DNA from: a virus
Length of the DNA: 22,130 nt
Virus record (IMG/VR): IMGVR_UViG_3300033571_013011
Span: 1 to 22,130 of that record
Direction: 5' to 3' (one strand)
A program made the position numbers and the translations under genes. Below the pieces are notes generated by a model, which had not been told where the DNA came from, did not search any database, and was given only the letters and a program-made list of their open reading frames with translations. Positions 1 through 8,320 of the stretch are shown in pieces. Each line of letters begins with the position of its first letter. Position 1 is the stretch's first letter.

Positions 1-111
1 GAAGTTAAAACTGCCGGGCGTGTGGTAGAGACAAAGAAGTGGAATTGGATTGTCATATTAATCGCCTTTACTACAGGCGTAATTACAACCGTATTTATAT
101 CTCGTAGATGA
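1..111 (+). CDS. C-terminal end of a membrane protein (partial)
   Basis: The window opens inside a reading frame that runs 36 residues to a TGA. The piece has a polar, basic start (EVKTAGRVVETKKW), then one hydrophobic helix of about 19 residues, and ends in SRR. The TGA overlaps the next gene's start as ATGA, the junction used throughout this phage, which supports the frame. A C-terminal single-pass membrane segment is all that can be read. A small holin- or spanin-like role is possible but not shown. Confidence 0.65.
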   Translation, partial: EVKTAGRVVETKKWNWIVILIAFTTGVITTVFISRR

Positions 112-545
112 ATTTTGTTCAAACGCTTTTCGATAAAAGCGACAACCAAGGCAAGGAATTATTAAAAGCATTCCTAGTCAAAAAAGGCCATCACATTCAA
201 GAGAATGAGGATAAGTATGGTATTGATCTATTCTCTGAGAAAGACGGCAAAGTGTACCGGTGGGAAGTGGAGATGAAATCTCTCAGACCGTGGACCAATA
301 TGGAAGACTTCAACTTTGATACTGTTTCCTTTTTGCAGCGAAAAGAGAAATGGAAAGATGAGCAGTTCTGGTATGTAATTATATGTACTGAGACCAAAGC
401 TATACTAATGTGCGATAGCAATATTATATTTCAAGAAAAGTATAAACAAATTCTAAGGATAAATACACAATACAGAAAACGTACAGATGTTTTTTATCGT
501 GTTCCAAAAGAATTATGTATATTTGTGCCACCAGAAGAATTATGA
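108..545 (+). CDS. PD-(D/E)XK-type nuclease, putative
   Basis: 145-residue soluble protein. Residues 38-57 fit the core of the PD-(D/E)XK nuclease fold: G-I-D40, a short beta-turn, then E53-V-E55-M-K57 in a W-E-V-E-M-K strand. An upstream helix (KELLKAFLVKKG) could hold the usual N-terminal acidic residue. Relatives of this size include phage Holliday-junction resolvases and restriction-like endonucleases, so a role in processing DNA before packaging is reasonable given the terminase downstream. It is coupled to both neighbours by ATGA overlaps. The fold call rests on the motif only; the specific substrate is unknown. Confidence 0.7.
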   Translation: MNFVQTLFDKSDNQGKELLKAFLVKKGHHIQENEDKYGIDLFSEKDGKVYRWEVEMKSLRPWTNMEDFNFDTVSFLQRKEKWKDEQFWYVIICTETKAILMCDSNIIFQEKYKQILRINTQYRKRTDVFYRVPKELCIFVPPEEL

Positions 546-796
546 ATACTCAAATAGAAATCGAAAACACTTGTAATGAAATTAAGCAGTTGCTGCTAGA
601 GAAGAACCGTAAGTATGGAGATTCAGCATTGAATCCTGTGCGTATTTTTGCTAAGAGCGATGCCACAGAACAATTGAAAGTAAGAATAGATGATAAACTG
701 AATAGATTAAAAAACCTACAGGAAGATGAAACAGAAGATACAATTACCGATTTAATCGGTTATCTGATACTACTGAAAATTAAATATAAAAGGTGA
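542..796 (+). CDS. DUF1599 (Nmad1)/MazG-like protein
   Basis: 84 residues, all-alpha. The segment EKNRKYGDSALNP, followed by V-R-I-D-D-K-L-N-R-L-K and then E-D-T-I-T-D-L-I-G-Y, is the pattern I associate with DUF1599, also named nucleotide modification associated domain 1, a MazG-related helical family common in phages. MazG-type enzymes bind Mg-NTP through E-x-x-E/D helices; the E-D-E-T-E-D-T-I-T-D stretch could do this. The ATG at 542 is preferred over an upstream GTG/TTG-type extension because it overlaps the previous TGA as ATGA. The role is probably nucleotide-pool or modified-nucleotide metabolism, by inference from the family. Confidence 0.75.
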   Translation: MNTQIEIENTCNEIKQLLLEKNRKYGDSALNPVRIFAKSDATEQLKVRIDDKLNRLKNLQEDETEDTITDLIGYLILLKIKYKR

Positions 797-1161
797 AAAT
801 CTATTGGACATATTCAAAACCTACACTGAGACCCAGCGAGGTCCATGCCCATGAAAAGGCAAGAACAAGGTTATCTACTGAGACATTCCATATCGGAGGT
901 CTGGGAAGAACACCCTTCTTTACGCATTGTATTACTGAACAAGGCTATATGCACGTTCTTATTCCTTCGGCCTCAGATATACACATCGCCTTGATTGGTG
1001 GTGTGGACGAGGAATACCGGATATGCAATACAGCAACAGTAGATCAGCTGCTGACATTATCAAATTTGGTACGATTTTATCAGTCCCTTGGATATAATGT
1101 AGAAGAAGGAGACTTAATTAATTTTGACTTACAACAATGGCTAAAAGCAATAAACAAGTAA
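793..1161 (+). CDS. N-acetylmuramoyl-L-alanine amidase-2 relative, probably inactive
   Basis: 122 residues, GTG start overlapping the previous stop as GTGA. The middle (HIALIGGVDE, then T-V-D-Q-L-L-T-L-S-N-L-V-R-F-Y) follows the 'GICYIGGVD...T..Q...L..LL..L' core of phage type 2 amidases of the T7-lysozyme fold, and the end (NFDLQQWLK) resembles their closing '(CP)xFDVxxWL'. The zinc ligands seem lost: the N-terminal VHCSAT-type histidine becomes WTYSKPT, the HxE/HRD segment is missing, and the C-P before FD is L-I-N. So it looks like an amidase fold that has shed catalysis and now binds or regulates. The family assignment is inferred from memory of the pattern. Confidence 0.6.
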   Translation: MKIYWTYSKPTLRPSEVHAHEKARTRLSTETFHIGGLGRTPFFTHCITEQGYMHVLIPSASDIHIALIGGVDEEYRICNTATVDQLLTLSNLVRFYQSLGYNVEEGDLINFDLQQWLKAINK

Positions 1162-1325
1162 TCGAAGAAGAAGTTATCAAACTTCAGAAGTTAATGTCAT
1201 GGTGGGAGTATTACACCGCCATTGATAATCCTATCGAGGCAAACAAAGCTCAGAAAGAAATTGAAGAACAAAAAAGAAGAATCAGTGAACTTAGAAAAAC
1301 TCTCGGAGTTCCTAAGAGTAAATAA
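1137..1325 (+). CDS. small coiled-coil protein upstream of terminase
   Basis: 62 residues, rich in K, E and Q, and almost entirely predicted helical (heptad-like from VIEEEVIKLQKL to RRISELRK). The ATG lies 25 bases inside the preceding gene, and the 3' end overlaps the next gene in another frame. No family recognised. Position directly before the terminase genes suggests a packaging or virion-assembly accessory, or simply a phage-specific small protein. Confidence 0.6.
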   Translation: MAKSNKQVIEEEVIKLQKLMSWWEYYTAIDNPIEANKAQKEIEEQKRRISELRKTLGVPKSK

Positions 1326-1608
1326 GCTGAGTGAAGACGATGCGATTGAAAGACTTAAACTGCAAGATTTTGATCCTGCTAAGGATTTCTATGCGACTCT
1401 TGTGTCGGCCTCGAAACAATTAATGGACTCCGTTAAGGATAAGAGTTTGGATCTAGATGATGCTTATCAGAAAGGTCTGTTTCAACTGCTCCAGGCAGGA
1501 GATAAAATTAATAAAAGTTTAAAACTTGCAAAGCTAGAAGCATACCCTGAGGAACAGAAAGAAGATGATGATGCTTCATTCCTGGACAGGGTTAAAAGCC
1601 GCAAATGA
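1285..1608 (+). CDS. putative terminase small subunit
   Basis: 107 residues if the GTG at 1285 is used (preceded by purine-rich AGAAGAATCA); an alternative TTG at 1222 would add 21 basic residues but overlap the previous gene by 104 bases. The protein is acidic and helical (KLSEFLRVNKLSEDDAIERL, later a QLLQAGDKINKSL helix). Its stop overlaps the terminase ATG as ATGA. Gene order and size match small terminase subunits, which recognise the packaging site, but I see no definite helix-turn-helix signature, so this is a positional inference. Confidence 0.6.
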   Translation: MNLEKLSEFLRVNKLSEDDAIERLKLQDFDPAKDFYATLVSASKQLMDSVKDKSLDLDDAYQKGLFQLLQAGDKINKSLKLAKLEAYPEEQKEDDDASFLDRVKSRK

Positions 1609-3425
1609 AGAAGAGTAAATTTGTATATGATGAATGGTTTGCCAAGTATGGTCTGAGCCCCAACGCAACCAAATCTGAGAAGGATAAATGGTGGGCACAA
1701 GAACGTGAGTATTGGATCAATGGTCGCTTCGGGCTAACCGGACCTCATTACTTTGCTCTGACTCAAGGCTTTGTAAAAGATGCCAGGGGTTTCAAAAAGA
1801 GACCGGTCTGGCGAGATATAGATGAGCTGATCTACGAGGGTTATATGGAAGCCCGTAGAACCAACCATGATTTGTTTGTAACTAAAAGGCGAGAAGTTGG
1901 TCTCTCGTTTGTGTTTGGTGGCATTATACCACTATGGATTGCAATGACCAATCCGGGTTCAACATCTCTAATTACTTCTGCCGATAAACAGCGTCTGACA
2001 GCTTTATTTAAAGATAAGACTCGTGTAGTATATGACGAGTTCGATGAGTATGCCAAGCCCGGTATCGTATCGACTCGACAGGAAGGTTATCTGCACCTCG
2101 GCAGAAGAGATACTAAGACAGGTTCTGTTACCGGCTTGGACTCCCAGATTATTACAAAAGAAACTGTCGATACTCCTACAGCGTTTGAGGCATATCGTGC
2201 CATGCACATTTTCATTGACGAGTGTATGCTGCATCCTAAGGCTGACCAGGTTTACAAATCAGCTCAAGCTAGTACGAAATCTGGCTTTATCAAGGTAGCC
2301 CCGATTGTAATCGGTGGTAGTGCCGGTGAAGCTACATCTATCGGACAGAAGTTAGCTAAGACGTTGTGGGATAATGCTGATGCTCTAAAGATTCTTACTA
2401 TCTTTCTTCCTGGTAACCAAGGAATCATGGAAGCCCCGGAGCTCGATGCGAATGGCAAGGAGACAGGGCGCATTCTAAACTTCTGTCCCAATGGGTATAG
2501 CGATGAGAAAGCTGCAACCGAATGGATATTGAAGACCCGGGACACGCTAGATAAATTAGAGGATAAAAGTTATCTGAACTCATTTATCAAACAGTACCCC
2601 CTCGAGATTCAAGAAGTTTTCTCGGTTAGTGGGCATGGTGCTTTCCCTAAGGTTATCATGGATAAATTGGACACTCAGGAGAGAATTATTTTATCATCCC
2701 GGCCTCCGATCGATAGATCCTATCTGCTGAGAGATTACTCCGGGGAGATAATTAAAAAGGCTGACGCATCTAGTGCAATGCATTTTTTAGAAAATCCTCA
2801 TCCGGACCACACCTACATTGCAGGGATTGACCCTATTCCGTTTAACTCAAAAAATATGGGAGATGGTTCTAAACAATGTATAGTAATTAAAGATATTGAT
2901 ACCAATAGGTATGTGGCATACTATACCGAAAGGGACTCAGATCCGGATCAGATTGTCAACAATATGATTCTCATGCAGGAGTACTACAATAACGCAGTAG
3001 CCATGATAGAAATTAACCGGGGTGGTGTAGTTAAACAGAAATACAAGGATGCCGGTAAGATACATTTGTTGGCAAAGAAACCTATCTTCCTGGGCAAAGG
3101 ATTCTGGAAGGACGATGATTCTGTTGGCTATTATAAAAACGATATTACGGCTGAGAGAGGTAATTCTTATCTGATAGATTACCTAAAAGTATATACCGAA
3201 GATATATGGTTTTTGGAGATGGTTTTAGATTTAAAAAATTACCTCGTAGATAATACGGATATTGCTGATGCTATGGTAGCTTGTGAGATTATGCACAAGA
3301 ATATTGTAAAGAAGTTCCAAAAGAAAGCACCTCAAGTTCAGGAATCTAAGGAGATTCCTGTTCTCGAATTTCAAGGTGGTCGGTACGTACGAGTTTGGAA
3401 AAAAGTACGTATAGAAAAATCATAA
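1605..3425 (+). CDS. terL: terminase large subunit (ATPase and nuclease)
   Basis: 606 residues, the usual length for a phage packaging motor. An N-terminal ATPase carries a deviant Walker A at 94-101 (KRREVGLS, R-x-x-G-x-S type), Walker B at 201-206 (HIFIDE, D205/E206) and a coupling segment near S239. The C-terminal RNase H-like nuclease shows the expected acidic triad: D409 in AGIDPIP, E469 in AMIEINRGG, and D552/D555 in TDIADAM. It cuts concatemeric DNA and pumps it into the prohead. It is the last rightward gene of this block and ends 6 bases inside the convergent leftward gene, with no recognisable terminator between them. Confidence 0.95.
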   Translation: MKKSKFVYDEWFAKYGLSPNATKSEKDKWWAQEREYWINGRFGLTGPHYFALTQGFVKDARGFKKRPVWRDIDELIYEGYMEARRTNHDLFVTKRREVGLSFVFGGIIPLWIAMTNPGSTSLITSADKQRLTALFKDKTRVVYDEFDEYAKPGIVSTRQEGYLHLGRRDTKTGSVTGLDSQIITKETVDTPTAFEAYRAMHIFIDECMLHPKADQVYKSAQASTKSGFIKVAPIVIGGSAGEATSIGQKLAKTLWDNADALKILTIFLPGNQGIMEAPELDANGKETGRILNFCPNGYSDEKAATEWILKTRDTLDKLEDKSYLNSFIKQYPLEIQEVFSVSGHGAFPKVIMDKLDTQERIILSSRPPIDRSYLLRDYSGEIIKKADASSAMHFLENPHPDHTYIAGIDPIPFNSKNMGDGSKQCIVIKDIDTNRYVAYYTERDSDPDQIVNNMILMQEYYNNAVAMIEINRGGVVKQKYKDAGKIHLLAKKPIFLGKGFWKDDDSVGYYKNDITAERGNSYLIDYLKVYTEDIWFLEMVLDLKNYLVDNTDIADAMVACEIMHKNIVKKFQKKAPQVQESKEIPVLEFQGGRYVRVWKKVRIEKS

Positions 3426-3767
3426 ACGATAATTTATCTGCCACAACTCTAAATAGGCACACATTATATCGATAGTTCTATCGGAGATTTCGTTGTTCTC
3501 AATATGTGCTGGTATGCGTACCATTCGAGAAGCTGTTCTCATTTCAATATAACCATCTTTATACTTTGTTCTAAACCTTTTCTTTAGTGTGGGTATGACA
3601 ATCTGATAACGATGCTTTACATCGTAGCTAAAAGCTAATCTAGAATGCAGCAATTCATACCGGAGAGCCCGGAGGATAACCCTTAAATCAATTCCATGGG
3701 GTGGAATGTTTAATATTACAGTAGAGAAAGCTGGGTCGGTTGTATAGTCTGGATCAATTTCTGACAT
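3420..3767 (-). CDS. hypothetical protein, last gene of leftward operon
   Basis: 115 residues, moderately basic, no recognised domain. The middle (LRVILRALRYELLHSRLAFSY) looks like an amphipathic helix; the C-terminus is helix-rich. The start overlaps the DNA polymerase stop region by 52 bases, so it is translated from the same message. The 3' end overlaps the terminase gene tail to tail: the shared hexamer TCATAA gives TAA to terL and TGA to this gene. A role linked to replication is suggested only by position. Confidence 0.75.
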   Translation of the reverse strand: MSEIDPDYTTDPAFSTVILNIPPHGIDLRVILRALRYELLHSRLAFSYDVKHRYQIVIPTLKKRFRTKYKDGYIEMRTASRMVRIPAHIENNEISDRTIDIMCAYLELWQINYRL

Positions 3768-5644
3768 TCTAATTCAAAAAATGCAAAGTTTAAATTATTC
3801 CAATCAAAATCAGTTATCTGATTAAATGGCACGGTCTGAAATCCTTCGCAAAGATGATGTTCTCTACCATCCTTATTAACCTTTAGCGAGGTGCCTCCGG
3901 ATTTAACAGGAAGATAGCGATATATCTTGCCAAAGTTAACTCTCTTTTCCTGAGTCCCATCCAAATACACAAAGTCTACAGTCCATCCGGGTGTGGCCTT
4001 GTATCTTCCACAAAAGTCCAATATATCTTTGTGCTCACGGATTGTTTTTTCGACCGGAGTTCCATTGACAAAGTATTCTCTCACAGCCTTGGGTATAATC
4101 ATGAATGTATTATCCTTATGCCAATCCTTTTTGGTTTCAAAGGCCCCTTTTTCTTTTATCTTTCCGCTTGTCGATACAGCAATGTAATTATTTACATCAC
4201 GAATAATCATTTTGCTATACTCAGCGTATTCAAGCGTGAGCTTGGTTTCCTGCTCCCACTTTTTGCATACAGCAAGTATGTGACCTTCTGAATTGTATGG
4301 CATACTGATAGTCACACCATCGGTATTAACTTGTAATAAAGATGCTCCGGCTTCCACAAGGGCTTCGACCAACATAGTAATAAGGAGTTGCCCATTAACC
4401 GTTACAGCGAAGAAAACAAATGGATCATAGAAACACGACACATCCGATCCTGTCTTACCAAATACTCCGTTCAGCGCAAGTTTTAACGCATCGGAAGTTA
4501 ACTTGTCTCCGTCAACCTGTGCCTTGACTCTTTCGTTGAAAATGTCATTGTATACGTTGACGAAAACATCTTGGTCCATCTGCCTGGGATGCAGTCTGTT
4601 CTGAATAAAAAGGTTTGGATAATAAGATTTAACATCGATGTCAAGAATCTTATGAGTTTTGGTTGACTCGTACACCCCAGGAGTAACGCAGCCGTGTATA
4701 CCGCCTACTCCATAATCCAAATGGAGTCCGGCATAGTTGATGGAGAACGAGAAACTTTTCTTAACCTGAGCTAACTTGCGAACAGCGATATTGTTGGCCT
4801 CGAATTTTTCTGCCAGCTCATTAGTGGACATAGAAGTTACAATACCTTCTACAAAATTCTGTAGGTAATTGCTCGAACTTGTGGTCTGTCTCATCAGGCC
4901 CAATAGATACTTTAGCTTTGGGTCTCGGAACTTGACATACGGAAAGATGATATCTTTCAGTGGCACATCAGCTCTTTTACCTCTGATCTGAGATAGCTCC
5001 CGGATACTAGTACCCATGGCCTCAGATAGATACTTCAAAAATATGTTCTCTCCAATAACTACATCACTCTTATTTATGACCTTGAGTTTGTACTTCTTAC
5101 CAATCTGTTTGCGGAGATCTATCTTCTCCTTGCACATAGCATAGAACTGTGCTGTGAAGCGGACATCGTTCCGGTTATACTCAATCAGTCTGCTCAGTTT
5201 ATGCTCATCGATTGTTTCGGTATGGTGCATGGGCATATCCATTACATTATCCCAACCACAGGAAACTTCTAATGCTTTGAGTGAAGTACGCCTAGCTTTG
5301 TTGTCATAATGGTTGAGTAGAAATAAGTCGAGTTGAGGAATCAATTCTTCTACGTATTGTTTTTTCTCCTCACTGATTATGCTCTGAGCCCGATTATAAA
5401 TCTTCTCAGCAGTTATCCTATCACTATTCCATATGTAATGCAGCACAGGCCAGTCAAAATGAATATTGTTAAAGCCTACCATGCCGTACTTATCTTTTCT
5501 TAGTTTTTCTAAATACGCTACCAATTTATCGGTATCGTTCTGCTTATCCCAAATTACAAACAGATTTTCCTCTTGGGTCTCAGGATTATAATCCATGTAG
5601 GTAAAGCAGTTCGAGAATGTTTCTATATCGTATATTACTATCAT
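3716..5644 (-). CDS. family B DNA polymerase with 3'-5' exonuclease
   Basis: 642 residues from the ATG at 5644, chosen because it gives MIVIYDIETF, the exonuclease start, and makes a 4-base ATGA overlap with the upstream gene; a longer frame adds 21 unrelated residues. Exo I is D6-I-E8, Exo II is the N-x-x-x-F-D ending at D64, and Exo III is Y156-N-R-N-D160. Palm motif A is D335-I-D-V-K-S-Y-Y-P, motif B is K388-x3-N392-x-x-F-G396, and motif C is V-N440-T-D442-G. Motif C is NTD rather than DTD; the second, metal-binding Asp is kept. Length is short for family B. A primase-helicase is encoded next door, so RNA priming is more likely than protein priming. Confidence 0.93.
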   Translation of the reverse strand: MIVIYDIETFSNCFTYMDYNPETQEENLFVIWDKQNDTDKLVAYLEKLRKDKYGMVGFNNIHFDWPVLHYIWNSDRITAEKIYNRAQSIISEEKKQYVEELIPQLDLFLLNHYDNKARRTSLKALEVSCGWDNVMDMPMHHTETIDEHKLSRLIEYNRNDVRFTAQFYAMCKEKIDLRKQIGKKYKLKVINKSDVVIGENIFLKYLSEAMGTSIRELSQIRGKRADVPLKDIIFPYVKFRDPKLKYLLGLMRQTTSSSNYLQNFVEGIVTSMSTNELAEKFEANNIAVRKLAQVKKSFSFSINYAGLHLDYGVGGIHGCVTPGVYESTKTHKILDIDVKSYYPNLFIQNRLHPRQMDQDVFVNVYNDIFNERVKAQVDGDKLTSDALKLALNGVFGKTGSDVSCFYDPFVFFAVTVNGQLLITMLVEALVEAGASLLQVNTDGVTISMPYNSEGHILAVCKKWEQETKLTLEYAEYSKMIIRDVNNYIAVSTSGKIKEKGAFETKKDWHKDNTFMIIPKAVREYFVNGTPVEKTIREHKDILDFCGRYKATPGWTVDFVYLDGTQEKRVNFGKIYRYLPVKSGGTSLKVNKDGREHHLCEGFQTVPFNQITDFDWNNLNFAFFELECQKLIQTIQPTQLSLL

Positions 5645-5844
5645 AATGTATAAACTATGTCTTGTACTCTTATTATTCCTTCGGAAGTATAGAACTCCCT
5701 GTACCATCTTTTTCCTTCAAATACCCAACCATGCGATGTAACCGGTATGGGCTTATCGTTGTATCTAAAATATTCCGGTTTGTATTTCTCCTTCAAAGGT
5801 GGAGGGAGGTTGAATTCCTTGACCTCGAGACCACGCTTGCTCAT
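5641..5844 (-). CDS. hypothetical protein between polymerase and primase-helicase
   Basis: 67 residues from ATG 5844 (MSKRGLEVKEFN...); a start at 5883 would add 13 residues but deepen the overlap with the primase-helicase from 80 to 119 bases. The sequence has alternating aromatic/basic strands (EYFRYND, GWVFEGKRWYREFY) that suggest a small beta-barrel. Its TGA overlaps the polymerase ATG. No family recognised; placement suggests a replisome accessory. Confidence 0.7.
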   Translation of the reverse strand: MSKRGLEVKEFNLPPPLKEKYKPEYFRYNDKPIPVTSHGWVFEGKRWYREFYTSEGIIRVQDIVYTL

Positions 5845-7525
5845 CTGCGAACATATCGATCTCAGAATGTGTGATATTAGCATTGTTTAATAGATTATAA
5901 AATTTACCATCTTCACTGTATTGTCCTGTGGCACGATTGAAATCGTATTCAACCTTACCTAATTTGCCCCGGAAGTGCCACTTGATTTTTTGAATGTGGA
6001 CCTCTACCGGATCTTTAACTCCATTGTCAAATGTACGGTGTACAGCAATGCCTACATCCGGTACATTGAAGAAGTGGTGAGAACCGGATATATCGTAAAG
6101 GCGAGGTACATTGTACTGACCGTTGCTCTTATCCATCTTCCGGGGGTGTGCTACCAGAGTGACATTCACATTATTTTTAACTGCGAATTGTTTTAACTTG
6201 CGTAGCAAATTGCCAATCTTCTCGTTGCTGCTTTCTTCTCCGGCTTCCTGTTCGATATAGTTGAAAGGATCCAGGCACAGACAATCAATTCCATTGCGTT
6301 TAATCAATGTTTCTGCAATTCTCAGTAGATTATTTATGGAGTAGTCCTCAAGGGTTTCTACATTGTAAAACCAAAATGAGTTTGAGATAACTTTAGTACC
6401 AACCTCAATCTCCCTGTCATTCATTAGCTTCAGTTCTTTACCCAACAGCTGCTCAGTCATGCGAGTGATTTTCAGTGGTGCTACGTTCTCCGGACTGAAT
6501 ACTCCAAACTTCCAACCCTTGAGATGGGCCAACCGGATGAACATATAGTCGAGCCATGTCGACTTTCCAGATCCGGGGATGCCCGTAACTACAACTAATT
6601 CGCCACGATTCCATGAGATGTGGGCATCGGTCTCAGCCATATCAACGTGACTACCAATTGGATAACCATCTTTGTGGTAGGACTGAATGGTAGAGAGATA
6701 GTCCATGGCATTAGAAATCTCTGATACCGGCAGTGGCTTGGCATCATCAAATAAACGGGTAACGAAGTCCTGACCATATGCTTTGAGGCAATCGTTGGCA
6801 TCCTTTTGAGATACCGGGAATTCAACTATCCGTACATCTGAGGCCGAAAATCTACGTGCTATGTCTTCGCTCAACTTTCTGCCAGGCTCATCGTTGTCGG
6901 TGGCTAGATAGATTGTTTTATTTTCTAACAGCTCGTACACTGAGTCCAACCAATCCAAATTATTATTGTTCTTGCTAGCTCCATTGGGAACAGAGATAGC
7001 AGCGAATCCGGACTGATGCCACACCATGGTTTCTTCCTCACCCTCACAGATAATTACATAATCTTTATCCTTAACAGAATCGATATTGTAAGGTATCTTG
7101 CGAGCATCCTTGACCATCTTGAAATGCTTCTCTCTGGTTTTGAACTTGATGTTTATCAGTTCGCCATCCATAAAGTAATTGAAGCAAATCACCGGGTGTT
7201 CTTTCTGAGTCTGAGGCATCCACTCCACAGCCTGAGAAACACCGAAATGCTCAACTGTTTCTTTCTTTATACCACGTAACGAGAACCAATCGAATATATT
7301 CTGTGAGCTGACCACAGGCTTGGGCTCGGGCCTCACATACTGATTAACAGAACCGGACCATTGGCAGTGGTGACAGTTCCAAACCCCTTCATCTATATTC
7401 ACAGATAAGGAAGGATCTTTACTTTTCTTCCTGGAATTAGCACATTTGGGGCAGGTTGTCTTAACACTGCCGGACCACCGGTTGCGTAAATCGATTCCTA
7501 ATTTTATTAGTCTATCAGCGTTCAC
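5765..7525 (-). CDS. Twinkle/T7 gp4-type primase-helicase
   Basis: 586 residues with a GTG start overlapping the upstream stop (GTGA). In order: a zinc finger with C25-x2-C28 and C51-H-H-C54; a TOPRIM primase-like domain with E161 in CEGEEE and D210-N-D212 in ATDNDEPG; then a RecA-like hexameric helicase with Walker A GIPGSGKS (315-322), E346 in FSPE, Walker B LCLDP (D419), a sensor histidine (LVAHPRK, H460) and a C-terminal arginine-finger region. It should unwind the fork and, if the zinc finger and TOPRIM are active, lay down RNA primers for the adjacent polymerase. The zinc finger of this family sets the primase recognition sequence, relevant to the GGGNCTCAG motif reported below. Confidence 0.95.
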   Translation of the reverse strand: MNADRLIKLGIDLRNRWSGSVKTTCPKCANSRKKSKDPSLSVNIDEGVWNCHHCQWSGSVNQYVRPEPKPVVSSQNIFDWFSLRGIKKETVEHFGVSQAVEWMPQTQKEHPVICFNYFMDGELINIKFKTREKHFKMVKDARKIPYNIDSVKDKDYVIICEGEEETMVWHQSGFAAISVPNGASKNNNNLDWLDSVYELLENKTIYLATDNDEPGRKLSEDIARRFSASDVRIVEFPVSQKDANDCLKAYGQDFVTRLFDDAKPLPVSEISNAMDYLSTIQSYHKDGYPIGSHVDMAETDAHISWNRGELVVVTGIPGSGKSTWLDYMFIRLAHLKGWKFGVFSPENVAPLKITRMTEQLLGKELKLMNDREIEVGTKVISNSFWFYNVETLEDYSINNLLRIAETLIKRNGIDCLCLDPFNYIEQEAGEESSNEKIGNLLRKLKQFAVKNNVNVTLVAHPRKMDKSNGQYNVPRLYDISGSHHFFNVPDVGIAVHRTFDNGVKDPVEVHIQKIKWHFRGKLGKVEYDFNRATGQYSEDGKFYNLLNNANITHSEIDMFADEQAWSRGQGIQPPSTFEGEIQTGIF

Positions 7526-7740
7526 GGTTCTAATCCTTCATCAATACAAGTGGTTACTATAAACTCTTGTAAATCGTGCAACACAAGAAATACTTCCTCG
7601 CTATATTCTTCATGCTTAATCTTTCTTCTAATCTTTTCCTTAATTTCTCCCACTAGTATTTTGTACTTCCACCCATTGGCTGCGGTTTCAAATTCTTCCT
7701 GCTCTTCCGGCAGGGTAAATGTTAATTTAGCTTTGCTCAT
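7522..7740 (-). CDS. conserved small phage protein
   Basis: 72 residues, acidic. It begins MSKAKLTFTLPEEQEEF and continues with a helix carrying G-W-K-Y-K; this opening is a pattern I recognise from small early proteins of many phages, with no known function. GTGA overlap with the primase-helicase downstream and a 14-base overlap with the gene upstream make it part of the replication operon. Confidence 0.8.
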   Translation of the reverse strand: MSKAKLTFTLPEEQEEFETAANGWKYKILVGEIKEKIRRKIKHEEYSEEVFLVLHDLQEFIVTTCIDEGLEP

Positions 7741-8080
7741 ATTTCAATTGTTTATAAAATTCTTCTACTGCATCTCTTTTAGAGAGAAACTCTTTTCCAT
7801 CTACATACCATATTTCCTGGTCTTCTATCCACTCCGGGTACATTCTGGTTTTAAATAGATGAATGAGAACTTCTCTCTCTACTGTGATGTATTTAACTAT
7901 CCGTCCTTTTAGCTCTGGTACTAATGTACCTAAGTCCATTCCCTTCATTATCTGAGGCCCTCCGGGAAAGTCAATCATTACATACTGATTGCTAGGCCAC
8001 CCGAACTGTGATTCAGAACGATAATGAGACCAAGTCCCAACCAATTTGATTAGGTTGGGACTCAGCTCATCAAAGCTCAT
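7727..8080 (-). CDS. hypothetical protein
   Basis: 117 residues from ATG 8080 (MSFDELSPNLIKL), which leaves 4 bases after the upstream stop; an upstream ATG at 8113 would add 11 low-complexity residues and overlap by 29 bases, so the start is uncertain. The protein is mixed alpha/beta with G-W-P-S-N-Q-Y-V-M-I-D-F-P-G-G in the centre and an acidic C-terminal helix. No family recognised. Confidence 0.75.
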   Translation of the reverse strand: MSFDELSPNLIKLVGTWSHYRSESQFGWPSNQYVMIDFPGGPQIMKGMDLGTLVPELKGRIVKYITVEREVLIHLFKTRMYPEWIEDQEIWYVDGKEFLSKRDAVEEFYKQLKYEQS

Positions 8081-8084
8081 TGTC

Positions 8085-8291
8085 TCATTGTTCCGGTTGT
8101 TGTAGGTTGGCATTGTACTTCTCCATTACAGCTGTTTGAATCTCTTTGATATGGTTGAGAGAGAATTCTCCACCAATCTCATTGATCTTCTCATAGGTTA
8201 GGATAATGACTTCCGCAACAATCTCATTAACATTGATTTGCTGAAGAGCGAGTGCGCTCATCATAGCTCCGACTTTTTCTTTCTCTGTCAT
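8085..8291 (-). CDS. hypothetical helical protein
   Basis: 68 residues, predicted all-helical (MTEKEKVGAMMSALALQQ, then a long helix through EVIILTYEKINEI). No recognised domain. A partial -7-like element (TACATTTG on the minus strand, 8312-8319) lies 20 bases upstream, but no matching TTTG is found at the right distance, so internal promotion is doubtful. Confidence 0.7.
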   Translation of the reverse strand: MTEKEKVGAMMSALALQQINVNEIVAEVIILTYEKINEIGGEFSLNHIKEIQTAVMEKYNANLQQPEQ

Positions 8292-8320
8292 ATAATTTGG
8301 ATTAAGGGGTACAAATGTAA

